Assembly: GCA_902522775.1 (NCBI GenBank) | Contig: CABYWQ010000003.1 | Location: 117,800 to 181,799 of the forward strand | DNA from: Eutrophosalina sp902522775 | Lineage (GTDB): Bacteria; Bacteroidota; Bacteroidia; Flavobacteriales; Flavobacteriaceae | DNA length: 64,000 bases | Direction of reading: 5' to 3' | In this document: piece by piece, positions 1 through 8,676 of the stretch | Numbering within the stretch: position 1 is the first letter of the stretch | How the letters are laid out: each line of letters opens with the position of its first letter | Position numbers and translations under genes: made by a program | The notes under the pieces: model-generated | The model's database searches: none | The model's input: the letters and a program-made list of their open reading frames with translations, nothing else | Told to the model about the DNA's origin: nothing

Positions 1-2724
1 TTCTTTAGCATTGTATCCTGCAAAAATGGATGAATATAAAGTAACAACTCTGGTTAAATTTCTATGCTTAATAGCGCTGTAGGTTTCAATATTTTCAGAC
101 TTAACTAGGGAAGCAATAGGTACCTCTACTAATTGTCCATTATTCATATTCTTGAAAATTACATTTTGATTAAATAGTAATGATTTATCGTATCTATCCT
201 CCTTATTAAATCTAACATTAATGTCATAATCTTCACCGTCTTTTTTGTAAATACCAGCTTTCTCTCCAAATAGAGACCTTCGAAGAACAAGCCCAATTTG
301 ACTAGGATTTATACCAAGTTCTCCTGCTTTTTGTCTGTCAACTTCAATTTGAATTGAAGGTTTATTTTTATTTACATCAATTTTTAATTCCTCAATTCCA
401 GCAATTTTTTGATCGTTAATAAAAATTCTCATCTCCTCAGCTGTACGTATTAGTTCCAGATAGTCCTTGCCAGTAATTTCAATATTAACTGGGTAACCAG
501 CTGGAGGTCCATTTTCATCTTTCTCAACAGAAACAGCTAGACCAGGGTATTTACCACTCAATTTTTTTTGGACATCACTTCTTAAATTTTCACTAGAATA
601 TCCATTTCTATATTTAAATTCACGAAGAGTAACTGTAATTTTGGCTTTTTGAGGCATATCTGCCTGAGATCCAAAATCATTTTGTTGATTACCAGCTCCT
701 TCTCCAACTTGTGCAAGCATAGATTCAACCATGAAGTTATAAGTTCCCTCAAAATATATTTTATTATTGATTACATCTAAAATTTCATTTTCAAGTTTTT
801 TTGTTATTGAATTGGTCTTTTCGATATCAGTACCTTGAGGATATTCTGCGTATACGATTATTTGATTTGGTTGATTGTCTGGGAAAAATTCTATTTTTGG
901 ACCAGCAATTCCAACAATAATCATTGTTAGAAATAATAAAGCAATTGTTCCAAAAAGAAAAGCAAATGCTCTCCATCCGCGAAGCGCAAATCTCAAAAAT
1001 CTTTCGTATCTATCTTCAAGCCACCCTAAAAATATTGTTCTAAATTTTAGCGCTAATGCTTTTATGTAATACGAGTATAGCCAAAAGAAAATATTTATTA
1101 CAATAAATAATGTTCCAAAACCTCTGGAAACGCCGCCAATTATGAAAAGAACTAATCCAATACTTGATAAAAAGTACGTTAATCTTATTAAATCTTTCTT
1201 TGAAAGATTTTTTTCGTCAATGCTCATAAATTTTGAAACTAACATTGAGTTAAAAAATATAGCAACAAATAAGGACGAGCCTAATACAATGGAAAGTGTT
1301 ATTGGTAGATAGATCATGAATTGACCAATCGTGCCAGGCCACAAACCAAGTGGTACAAAAGCCAGTACTGTAGTTGCCGTTGAAACTATAATAGGGTAAG
1401 CAATTTCGCTGATACCAAGTTTAGCAGCTTCAACCTTTGACATGCCTTCTTTCTCCATCAGTCTGTATACATTTTCAACGACTACAATTCCATTATCAAC
1501 TAGCATCCCAAGACCCATAACCAAGGCAAATAAAATCATTGTGTTTAAGCTGTAACCTAACGCCGATATTATCATTAAAGACATAAACATTGACATAGGA
1601 ATTGCAAACCCTACAAACAATGCATTTCTAAAACCAAGAAAAAACATAAGTACAGTAGTAACTAGAAAAATTCCAAACAAAATATTATTAACTAAATCAT
1701 CAACTTGACTTATTATTCTGTTGGACATATCATTGGTAATTACAACTTTAAGATCATTTGGAAACTCATTTTTGACAACTTCATTAACAATTAAATCAAT
1801 TTTGTCAGCAGCATTTATTAAATTTTTACCAGATCTTTTTTTAACTGCAAGTGAAACTAAATTTTTTGCAAATTCACGAGCATAACTTTTCTTTTCACTC
1901 TCTTTAAAATTTATTTCTGCAACGTCGTTGAGGTAAACTGGACCAAATTCGTTTTTAATAACAAAGTTTTTTAAATCGTTTGGATTTTCAATTTCACCTA
2001 CAATTCTAAGTGTTCTTCTTTGTCCATCAGAAACAATATTGCCAGCAGCAATAGTTCTATTTCCGAACGCAATAGCACTTAATATGTCTTCAAAACTTAC
2101 TTTTGCAGCAGTCATTTTTTTTATATCAACTGCAACTTCAATTTCTTCATCTTGAGCTCCAAGAATATCAACCTCTTTGATTTCATCAAGTTTTTCAATT
2201 CTGTCTTCAATAATTTCAGCATACTTTTTTAGTTGTTCTGTTGGGTAGTCACCTTGAATATTTACGTTTAATATTGGCATTTCCTCTGCCAAACTCATGC
2301 TTAATATATCAGGTTCAACCTTTACATTATTAAATGTTGGCCAGTCCTCACCAGAAATTACTGAATCAATTTCATCTCTAACTTTTTGTTTGGCAAGCTC
2401 AATATCAATTTCCTCATCAAATTCTAAACTTATTATTGAATAATTTTCAAGCGATGTAGATTTTATATCAACCAGGTTACTTACACCTTTTACTGCTTCT
2501 TCCAATGGGACTGTAATAAATCTCTCAATGTCTTCAGGCGTGTTTCCAGGATTAATAGTACTGATAAAAACATCACTAGTGATTATTTCCGGAAAGTCTT
2601 CTCTGGGTAGATTATTGTAAGCATTAATACCAAATGCCAAAAAGATAAACATCAAAAAATAAATGATGTTAGATTTACTAATAGCCCAAACAGAGGGTTT
2701 AAACTCTTTATCTACCTTACTCAT
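1..2724 (-). CDS. RND-family efflux permease, C-terminus cut by the window edge
   Basis: Inner-membrane resistance-nodulation-division pump that uses proton flux to drive export through an adaptor and a TolC channel. The frame is open from the ATG at 2724 to base 1 (about 908 codons; full proteins are about 1,000-1,150), so only the C-terminus is missing. The N-terminus has a first membrane helix (NIIYFLMFIFLAFG) followed by the NNLPREDFPEI segment typical of the family. The TM4 region reads ALVMGLGMLVDNGIVVVENV, where the Asp is the conserved proton-relay position. A second half starting near WRAFAFLFG repeats the fold. The start overlaps the adaptor gene by 8 nt, so it is the last gene of a tetR-tolC-adaptor-pump operon. 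The residue pattern suggests the multidrug/HAE1-like branch rather than the heavy-metal CusA branch, but the substrate is not known. Confidence 0.93.
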   Translation of the reverse strand, partial: MSKVDKEFKPSVWAISKSNIIYFLMFIFLAFGINAYNNLPREDFPEIITSDVFISTINPGNTPEDIERFITVPLEEAVKGVSNLVDIKSTSLENYSIISLEFDEEIDIELAKQKVRDEIDSVISGEDWPTFNNVKVEPDILSMSLAEEMPILNVNIQGDYPTEQLKKYAEIIEDRIEKLDEIKEVDILGAQDEEIEVAVDIKKMTAAKVSFEDILSAIAFGNRTIAAGNIVSDGQRRTLRIVGEIENPNDLKNFVIKNEFGPVYLNDVAEINFKESEKKSYAREFAKNLVSLAVKKRSGKNLINAADKIDLIVNEVVKNEFPNDLKVVITNDMSNRIISQVDDLVNNILFGIFLVTTVLMFFLGFRNALFVGFAIPMSMFMSLMIISALGYSLNTMILFALVMGLGMLVDNGIVVVENVYRLMEKEGMSKVEAAKLGISEIAYPIIVSTATTVLAFVPLGLWPGTIGQFMIYLPITLSIVLGSSLFVAIFFNSMLVSKFMSIDEKNLSKKDLIRLTYFLSSIGLVLFIIGGVSRGFGTLFIVINIFFWLYSYYIKALALKFRTIFLGWLEDRYERFLRFALRGWRAFAFLFGTIALLFLTMIIVGIAGPKIEFFPDNQPNQIIVYAEYPQGTDIEKTNSITKKLENEILDVINNKIYFEGTYNFMVESMLAQVGEGAGNQQNDFGSQADMPQKAKITVTLREFKYRNGYSSENLRSDVQKKLSGKYPGLAVSVEKDENGPPAGYPVNIEITGKDYLELIRTAEEMRIFINDQKIAGIEELKIDVNKNKPSIQIEVDRQKAGELGINPSQIGLVLRRSLFGEKAGIYKKDGEDYDINVRFNKEDRYDKSLLFNQNVIFKNMNNGQLVEVPIASLVKSENIETYSAIKHRNLTRVVTLYSSIFAGYNAKE

Positions 2725-3880
2725 TATTATTGTAGATTTTTACATTCTGACCCCCTTTAACAATCCTTCCACCTTCATTAATAACTGTTTGATTTACATT
2801 TAAACCATTAACAATTTCAATCATTCCGTTTTGAGTATAACCAGTTTCTACAATGGTTTTCTTGGCTTTATTATTTTCAATAGTGTAAAGGAATTTATTG
2901 TTTTCAGAGTCTTCAGAAACTATAGATTCTGGGACTAAAATTGCTTCTGAATTTGTATAATCCAATATATTGATCTCAACGTTTAAATTTGGAATTAAGT
3001 CTAATTCATTTTCAGGGACTGAGACTTCAATTTTGAATGTTCTAGATAATTTATTAATTGAACTAACAGAGTGTTTGATTGTAGAATTAAAAGTTTTATT
3101 CAGGACTGGTATTTCAACTAATACCTGTGCACCTTTCTTTATTTTACCAATAAAATTTTCCGGAATAACAGCCTCAACATATAATTCATTAAGGTTTACA
3201 ATTCTAAAAGCATTTCCTTGATCAGGCATCATTGGAGGTGAGACTAAGTTTCCTTCCTCTATAAAAATTTCATCAATAGTACCACTGAAGGGTGCATCAA
3301 TTGTTGTTTTAGCAAGGGATTGTTTTAGACTTTCTAATCTATTTTTTTGTATTTCATAATTAGTTTTTGACTCTAAATACTGAATTTCTGAACCAATTTT
3401 ATCATTCCACAGTTTAGATTGTCTATCGAAAATTGTTTTAGTAAGCTTAGTTTGACTTTCAACTAATTTAAGCTCATTGAAAAGACCTCCGTCATCAATT
3501 TTAGCCAAAGCTTGTCCTTTATTTACCCTGTCTCCTTCATTAACATATACTTTTATAATTCTTCCACTGAACTCAGGATACAGTATCATATTTTGATCAG
3601 TTTTTATTATGCCTTGAAATTTAGAATAGTGATTAATCATTTCTTTCTTGGTAGTAACAGTGTTAACTAAAACAAAACTCTTAGCAGTATCGAGTATTGA
3701 AACTCCTTCAGTTATTTCATCAAGCTCTCTATTAATTTGACCTTTTTGAATAATCAGGCTGGATCTTCTTTCTTGTAATTCTTCAAGATTTCCCTCCTTT
3801 ATTAAATCATCAATCGTTTTTTTATTGTCGCTATCGCAACTTATTATTAGTAAGATTATAAGATAAAAATATTTTTTCAT
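2717..3880 (-). CDS. Periplasmic adaptor (membrane fusion) lipoprotein of the RND pump
   Basis: Adaptor that bridges the RND pump and the outer-membrane channel. The 387 aa protein has a lipoprotein signal peptide with a likely lipobox ending in Cys15 (IISC). A heptad-rich stretch at about residues 25-60 precedes the biotinyl/lipoyl-like domain, seen as GRIIKVYVNEGDRVNKGQAL. A coiled-coil hairpin (about 130-190) and the second lipoyl half (APFSGTIDEIFIEEGN) follow, then beta-barrel and membrane-proximal domains. It overlaps the channel gene upstream by 4 nt and the pump gene downstream by 8 nt, which implies translational coupling. The early coiled segment before the first lipoyl half is an N-terminal extension that not all AcrA-type adaptors have. 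Family assignment is firm; substrate unknown. Confidence 0.92.
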   Translation of the reverse strand: MKKYFYLIILLIISCDSDNKKTIDDLIKEGNLEELQERRSSLIIQKGQINRELDEITEGVSILDTAKSFVLVNTVTTKKEMINHYSKFQGIIKTDQNMILYPEFSGRIIKVYVNEGDRVNKGQALAKIDDGGLFNELKLVESQTKLTKTIFDRQSKLWNDKIGSEIQYLESKTNYEIQKNRLESLKQSLAKTTIDAPFSGTIDEIFIEEGNLVSPPMMPDQGNAFRIVNLNELYVEAVIPENFIGKIKKGAQVLVEIPVLNKTFNSTIKHSVSSINKLSRTFKIEVSVPENELDLIPNLNVEINILDYTNSEAILVPESIVSEDSENNKFLYTIENNKAKKTIVETGYTQNGMIEIVNGLNVNQTVINEGGRIVKGGQNVKIYNNNE

Positions 3881-5214
3881 GACTTATTTAATAGGATTTC
3901 AAGGTTAATTTTATTCTCAATAATTTTAAGAGTTGCTTCTAAATATTCATTTTGAATAGAGTAAAGCTGATTTTGTGCTTGTCTTAAATCAAAACTTGAT
4001 GCTAAACCCTCATAAAATTTTATTTGATTTTTCTTTTCAATACTTTCCGCCAGAGTTAAGTTTTTTAACGCTGTCTCATAGTTATTAATTGAATATGTAT
4101 AATCACTTTTAGCTTTTTCAACTTCAAGATTTAATGTGTTTTCAGTTTCTTTTAAATTTAAAAGAGCTTTATCCAATTCTATTTTTGCTTTTTGAGTTGA
4201 AGCAGTTCTTTTAAGCGAGCTAAAGATCGGCAAGGACATATTAATTCCTAATTGGGAGGAACCATACCAATTTTGTTTTGGATTAGTGATTCTAAATGAT
4301 TCGTTGTATCCATTGTAGGACCCAGAAATATAAGCACTAATGGTTGGTAAGGACTTAAATTTTTCGAGTTGTAATCTTTTCTTATTTCCTTCACTTGCGT
4401 TAAGAGCAATTTTATAATCAATATTCTCTGATATTTCAAACTCTTGATTAACAAGTGATGGATTAATATTTTTAATTGCTATTGTTTCAATATTATCATT
4501 TAAAATTAAAATATCACTTAGTTCAATACCCAATAAAAGTTTTAAAATATTCAATGATAATAATTCAAATTTCTCAGCATAATTAAGTGAATTTTCAATT
4601 GAACTTGTTGTTATTGTAAGTTGCTCAACATTTTCTATTTCAGTTAATCCATTTTCATATATTTTTTTTGTTTCTATTAAGGTCTTTTTAATATTATTTA
4701 AATTATTAGCAAGTATTTTAACTCTCTCAGCGCTAACCAGAGCATTTCCATAAGCATTTATAACTTGTCTTTTAACTTCAAGATCAGTCTTAATTTTAGC
4801 TTGACTAGAAAGTTGTAAAAATAGTTCAATAGATTGTAATCCTATCAAATAAGACCCATCAAAAAGTAATTGATTTAAAATTAATTCACCACTAATACTT
4901 TGCTTAGTTCCAAAACTTATCTCAGCAAATTCACCTTCATTTCCTCCAAAAAACTCAGCTGGAATAAGTGAGATTGGATCTTTTATTCTGTTGTTAAATT
5001 CAAAAAAAGATGATATTTGAGGAAGTCCTACAGCGATTGTTTCCCATTTCTCTTTCTGAGATATTAAAACATTTTTTTCAGCGTATATAGAGTTTTTATT
5101 ATTTTCTAGCGCAAATACAACGGCTTCATCAACAGTAAATGAATACTGATTTTGCGCAAGTAAACAATTACAAAAAATAAAACAGATAATTGTAAATAAA
5201 TTCTTCTTAGTCAT
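3877..5214 (-). CDS. TolC-family outer-membrane efflux channel
   Basis: Outer-membrane and periplasmic channel component of the tripartite efflux system. The 445 aa length fits TolC/OprM proteins. A signal peptide (ends near NCLLAQ, cleavage before NQYSFT) is followed by the usual start of the mature protein, 'FTVDEAVVFALENN'. Two long alpha-helical repeats are visible, with the second opening at about residue 250 (IDYKIALNASEGNKKR) and containing GINMSLPIFS, a conserved TolC segment. No lipobox Cys is evident, unlike OprM. It overlaps the TetR gene by 8 nt and the adaptor by 4 nt. The regulator therefore controls the whole operon, including itself. Confidence 0.92.
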   Translation of the reverse strand: MTKKNLFTIICFIFCNCLLAQNQYSFTVDEAVVFALENNKNSIYAEKNVLISQKEKWETIAVGLPQISSFFEFNNRIKDPISLIPAEFFGGNEGEFAEISFGTKQSISGELILNQLLFDGSYLIGLQSIELFLQLSSQAKIKTDLEVKRQVINAYGNALVSAERVKILANNLNNIKKTLIETKKIYENGLTEIENVEQLTITTSSIENSLNYAEKFELLSLNILKLLLGIELSDILILNDNIETIAIKNINPSLVNQEFEISENIDYKIALNASEGNKKRLQLEKFKSLPTISAYISGSYNGYNESFRITNPKQNWYGSSQLGINMSLPIFSSLKRTASTQKAKIELDKALLNLKETENTLNLEVEKAKSDYTYSINNYETALKNLTLAESIEKKNQIKFYEGLASSFDLRQAQNQLYSIQNEYLEATLKIIENKINLEILLNKS

Positions 5215-5806
5215 TTTTTAAAATTGAATCGAGTTTTTTTAATCCTTTGTTAGTTACAATTGATCTCAAAAAATACTCACGGTAACTTTCGAGACAATTG
5301 TCTAGAGTATAAATTTTTGAAGGATATATTTCAGGGTTCATTAGTCCGCTTATACTATTAAAGTAAACTCTTGAGATAAAATCTACATCAATGTTTTCAC
5401 GAAATAAACCAAATTCTATACCATTACTTAAAACTTCTCCAAAAGATTTTATCATAAAGTTCAGGTGTTTTCTTTTCACTTTTGAATAAATGTCTGGGTA
5501 GAATTTCTCAAGTTGATAAATCGAGTGATTCTTTTGGTCGTGTAAATGTTCCATAACAAGATCCTTGACCTCAAAAAACTCATTTATTGGGTCATTCGAG
5601 TTTTTTCTAATTTGAGACATGCCAATTACCAATTGATCATGTAAATTATTTGCTGTAGCATCAACTAATTCAGTCTTATTTTGAAAAAAGTTGTAGATTG
5701 TTTTTTTTGATATTGCAAGATCGTTTGCTATGTCATCCATAGTCACTGATTTAAATCCAAATGATATGAATAGATACTGAGCTTTCTTAATTAATTTTTC
5801 CCTCAA
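5207..5806 (-). CDS. TetR/AcrR-family transcriptional regulator
   Basis: Probable repressor of the downstream efflux operon. The 199 aa protein has the TetR N-terminal helix-turn-helix, seen as TMDDIANDLAISKKTIYNFF at about residues 22-41, followed by KTELVDA, which starts helix 4. The remaining helical domain should bind an inducer and dimerise; its sequence is not recognisable to a specific ligand class. It is the first gene of the operon (tetR-tolC-adaptor-pump) and overlaps tolC by 8 nt. An inverted repeat with an embedded -33/-7 promoter lies just upstream (5824-5878), consistent with autorepression. Confidence 0.9.
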   Translation of the reverse strand: MREKLIKKAQYLFISFGFKSVTMDDIANDLAISKKTIYNFFQNKTELVDATANNLHDQLVIGMSQIRKNSNDPINEFFEVKDLVMEHLHDQKNHSIYQLEKFYPDIYSKVKRKHLNFMIKSFGEVLSNGIEFGLFRENIDVDFISRVYFNSISGLMNPEIYPSKIYTLDNCLESYREYFLRSIVTNKGLKKLDSILKND

Positions 5807-5823
5807 TTATGAAAATTTGAGCG

Positions 5824-5855
5824 CAAATATAATTAAGGAAACTAAAAAAACCAAA
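5824..5855 (-). promoter_or_regulatory. Bacteroidota-type promoter of the tetR efflux operon
   Basis: Read on the minus strand, a TTTG (-33, bases 5855-5852) is followed after 20 nt by TATATTTG (-7, bases 5831-5824). This matches the TTTG-N19/21-TAnnTTTG consensus known for Bacteroidota. The predicted start site is about 10 nt upstream of the tetR ATG at 5806. Confidence 0.6.
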
Positions 5856-5878
5856 TTAGTTTCCAAAGTTTCTTAATC
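5832..5878. promoter_or_regulatory. Inverted repeats, likely TetR operator
   Basis: GGAAACTAA (5837-5845) is mirrored by TTAGTTTCC (5856-5864) around a 10 nt spacer. An outer copy pairs ATTAAGGAAACT (5832-5843) with AAGTTTCTTAAT (5867-5878), with one mismatch. The repeats overlap the promoter of the TetR operon, the usual arrangement for an autoregulated TetR repressor. That the TetR binds here is inferred from position and symmetry. Confidence 0.55.
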
Positions 5879-5921
5879 GATTTCCTGTATTTTAATAATC
5901 ATAAAATGTAAATTAGCATTG

Positions 5922-6881
5922 ATGTTTGACAACTATTTTATCAAAATAAATAATTCAATAGAATTACTTATCAATGATCTGAATGATTCAAAAATATATG
6001 ATCCAATCAAATATTTTTTAAGACTACCATCAAAAAGAATTCGTCCCATTGCTACAATTATTTCTAATAAATTATTTAATAATAATATAGATTATGCACT
6101 TCCTGCTGCTCTTGCAAATGAGGTCTTTCACAATTTTACTTTAATACATGATGACATAATGGATTCATCAAAAATTAGAAGAGGAAATGAAACAGTACAT
6201 ACAAAATGGAATTTGAATCAAGCAATACTTTCTGGGGATTCAATGCTAATATTATCTTATAAGTTATTGGAAAAATATCCTAATGAAATTCATAAACTTT
6301 TATTAAAATTATTTAATGATACAGCATTACTAATATGCGAGGGTCAACAGTTAGATATTGATTTTGAAAGTCAAAATGAGGTTGAGTATTTAAATTATAT
6401 AAATATGATTAAATATAAAACTGCTGTATTATTAGGGTCTTCATTGAAAATGGGAGCACTAATAAATAGTACTGATAATTCGACATCTGATCTTTTATAC
6501 AAATGTGGAATTAACCTTGGTCTAGCATTTCAGATTCAGGATGACTATCTTGATTTATTTGGAGATGAAAAAATTATTGGTAAAAAAATTGGAGGGGATG
6601 TAGTTGAAAATAAAAAAACAATTCTCTATCATTTGTGTTTTGCGAATGCAAATAAAAGTCAAAAATTATTATTGAATGAAATTTATAATTCATCAAACAA
6701 AAATAAAATTCACAATGCAAGAAAATTATTTTCAGAAACCAAAGCAGATTTAGAATCTAGAAATTTGGTTAAGAAATACTCCGAACTTGCTATTTCACAA
6801 ATAAACGATTTAGAAATAGATTCATCTAAAAAGTTAGAATTAGAAAACTTATCAAAATTGCTATTAAAGAGAAAATTTTAA
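5922..6881 (+). CDS. Polyprenyl (isoprenyl) diphosphate synthase
   Basis: Trans-prenyltransferase that condenses isopentenyl diphosphate with an allylic diphosphate, feeding quinone, carotenoid or lipid-carrier synthesis. The first Asp-rich motif is LIHDDIMDSSKIRRG (DDxxD near residue 77) and the second is FQIQDDYLDLFGD (near 205). The upstream KRIRP substrate-binding segment and the GGD-V-x-x-K-K region are also present. I chose the ATG at 5922; a TTG at 5919 would add one residue only. The residue five places before the first DDxxD is Phe, which in this superfamily tends to limit chain length, so farnesyl or geranylgeranyl diphosphate is a reasonable product, but this is inference. It diverges from the efflux operon. 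Confidence 0.9.
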   Translation: MFDNYFIKINNSIELLINDLNDSKIYDPIKYFLRLPSKRIRPIATIISNKLFNNNIDYALPAALANEVFHNFTLIHDDIMDSSKIRRGNETVHTKWNLNQAILSGDSMLILSYKLLEKYPNEIHKLLLKLFNDTALLICEGQQLDIDFESQNEVEYLNYINMIKYKTAVLLGSSLKMGALINSTDNSTSDLLYKCGINLGLAFQIQDDYLDLFGDEKIIGKKIGGDVVENKKTILYHLCFANANKSQKLLLNEIYNSSNKNKIHNARKLFSETKADLESRNLVKKYSELAISQINDLEIDSSKKLELENLSKLLLKRKF

Positions 6882-6937
6882 TTAAAAAATTAAAATAATT
6901 TTATAGTTTTACACTGGTGAACTTTCATGTTTTATAA

Positions 6938-7786
6938 ATGGAATCAGTTTTAGAATTTTTTAAATCGGAATCAAGTCCAATATTGCAAGCATTATATGCT
7001 GGATTATTTACTTGGGCATTAACATCAATTGGTGCTGCATTAGTTTTTCTTTTCAAATCTTCAAACAGAAAAATGTTAGATGCAGCTTTAGGTTTTACTG
7101 GAGGTGTTATGATAGCGGCTAGTTTTTGGTCACTAATTGCGCCAGCTATTCATGCGGTCGAGGTTCAAAATGAATTAGGCCAATCTAGCTTACCATCTTT
7201 TTTACCACCAGCTATAGGTTTTTTTCTTGGTGCACTTTTTATGTTTTTTTTAGACAAGTCAATACCTCACTTACATATTTTTGGAAAAATGAAGGAAGCA
7301 GAGGGTCCAAGGTCTGATCTAAAAAAAACTTCATTATTAGTCCTTGCTATTGCAATTCATAATATACCTGAGGGACTAGCAGTAGGTGTTGCTTTTGGAG
7401 CACTTGTTATTCCAGAATTTGCTAATGTATATTCACTTGGCGCTGCTGTTGCACTTGGAATTGGAATAGGAATCCAAAATTTTCCAGAGGGATTTGCTGT
7501 ATCAATGCCACTTAGAAGAGCAGGGGCTAGTAGAAAAAAGTCTTGGTTTTGGGGTCAATTATCCGCAATTGTTGAACCCATTTTTGCTGTCATTGGAGCA
7601 GCCCTGGTAATACTTGTATGGCCAATATTACCATATGCACTATCTTTTGCGGCGGGGGCAATGATTTTTATAGTTGTTGAGGAGGTTATCCCTGAAAGCC
7701 AAAGAGGTGGGAATACAGATTTGGCTACAATGGGCTTAGTAGCAGGCTTTATTATTATGATGAGTTTAGATGTTGCTTTGGGATAA
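6938..7786 (+). CDS. ZIP-family divalent metal transporter
   Basis: Inner-membrane transporter of the ZIP (ZupT/GufA-like) family, which moves Zn and related divalent cations into the cytoplasm. The 282 aa protein has about eight hydrophobic segments. The two metal-binding signature helices are intact: HNIPEG at 141-146 and QNFPEG at 180-185. A short His-bearing loop (IPHLHIFGKMKE, near 109-120) lies between TM3 and TM4, where ZIPs often carry a histidine-rich loop. A VEEVIPES motif sits near residue 247. It appears to be a single-gene unit; no Zur-like regulator is seen nearby. Confidence 0.92.
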   Translation: MESVLEFFKSESSPILQALYAGLFTWALTSIGAALVFLFKSSNRKMLDAALGFTGGVMIAASFWSLIAPAIHAVEVQNELGQSSLPSFLPPAIGFFLGALFMFFLDKSIPHLHIFGKMKEAEGPRSDLKKTSLLVLAIAIHNIPEGLAVGVAFGALVIPEFANVYSLGAAVALGIGIGIQNFPEGFAVSMPLRRAGASRKKSWFWGQLSAIVEPIFAVIGAALVILVWPILPYALSFAAGAMIFIVVEEVIPESQRGGNTDLATMGLVAGFIIMMSLDVALG

Positions 7787-7795
7787 ATTAAAAAA

Positions 7796-8638
7796 TCAAT
7801 TTTGATTTAACTCTCTCAATTTCCCGTTTGCTGATGATGCAGCAAAAAAGTTTTCTACAGCTTTAGCATAATAATCTTTAGCACTTTCAAAATCACCTTC
7901 ATTATAGTAAAATTCTCCCATTGAATCATAAGAATTATATCCATTTGGATAAAGTTCAATATACTCTTCAAAAAGAGATTTTGATTTTTCCTTATCCCCA
8001 ATATTATAATAAAAATATCCTAATAAATTTGTAGCAGGAGCTATCATGTAAGAGTGGTCACCACTAACTGGAAGAGATTCACTATCACCTTCACCATCTT
8101 TAAGTTCAGACAATAATGATTCAGTTTCTTTAATTTTGTTCTCAATACCAGGAATTGTGAATGAATAATAATAATGAATTAATTTACCTTTAGGTTCAAC
8201 TGATCTCATTTCTGACCACTTTTCATGTACATCTGGACCTAGTAATGGCCACCATCTTGATTGTCTAGGAAGATCTAACAGTGAAACAAAAATCTTTGAG
8301 GTTTCATTTTTATCAGCAACATTTTCTTTAGCTTTTTGTATATGCATATCAGATTTTTCAGAGCCTTCTGGAGATAACCCAGCTAATACTACATGAGGAC
8401 CAAAAAGAGATGGATCGTATTCAAGTGCTTTTTCAAAAAATACCTTCGCTTTCTCATATTCAACATTATATAAATGAACCATAGCTGCATTTGTCATTTC
8501 ATTTGCAAAATCATTATCACTTTGCCACTGAATGTAGTCACCTGTTGATGAGTCAAAATCCCAATTTGCATTATCTCTGTTTTGATTAGTTTCACATCCA
8601 ACAATTAATGCGGCTAGTAGTAAAAATATTTTTTTCAT
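7796..8638 (-). CDS. Tetratricopeptide-repeat lipoprotein
   Basis: 280 aa lipoprotein with a lipobox ending at Cys15 (LIVGC). Two regions of TPR-like helices are visible: around residues 45-80 (ALEYDP in the first, with the preceding AAMVHLYNVEYEKAKVFFEKA) and around 210-270 (LLGYFYYNIGDKEKSKSLF, then MGEFYYNEGDFESAKDYY). The middle segment, with SRWWPLLGP, is not recognised. TPRs mediate protein contacts, so an envelope scaffold role is likely, but the partner is unknown. It converges with the ZIP gene with a 9 nt gap; a small palindrome (7793-7808) sits at the junction. Confidence 0.8.
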   Translation of the reverse strand: MKKIFLLLAALIVGCETNQNRDNANWDFDSSTGDYIQWQSDNDFANEMTNAAMVHLYNVEYEKAKVFFEKALEYDPSLFGPHVVLAGLSPEGSEKSDMHIQKAKENVADKNETSKIFVSLLDLPRQSRWWPLLGPDVHEKWSEMRSVEPKGKLIHYYYSFTIPGIENKIKETESLLSELKDGEGDSESLPVSGDHSYMIAPATNLLGYFYYNIGDKEKSKSLFEEYIELYPNGYNSYDSMGEFYYNEGDFESAKDYYAKAVENFFAASSANGKLRELNQN

Positions 8639-8676
8639 AATTTTTTGGTTTATATAAATTTAATAAAAGTTGAGGT

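Noticed and set aside
5919..5921. TTG as the start of the polyprenyl synthase
   Set aside because: The ATG at 5922 adds no loss of sequence and is the stronger start codon.
7793..7808. Small palindrome AAATCAA-TT-TTGATTT between two convergent genes
   Set aside because: It is short, AT-rich, lacks a GC stem and overlaps the end of the TPR gene, so it is not reported as a terminator.
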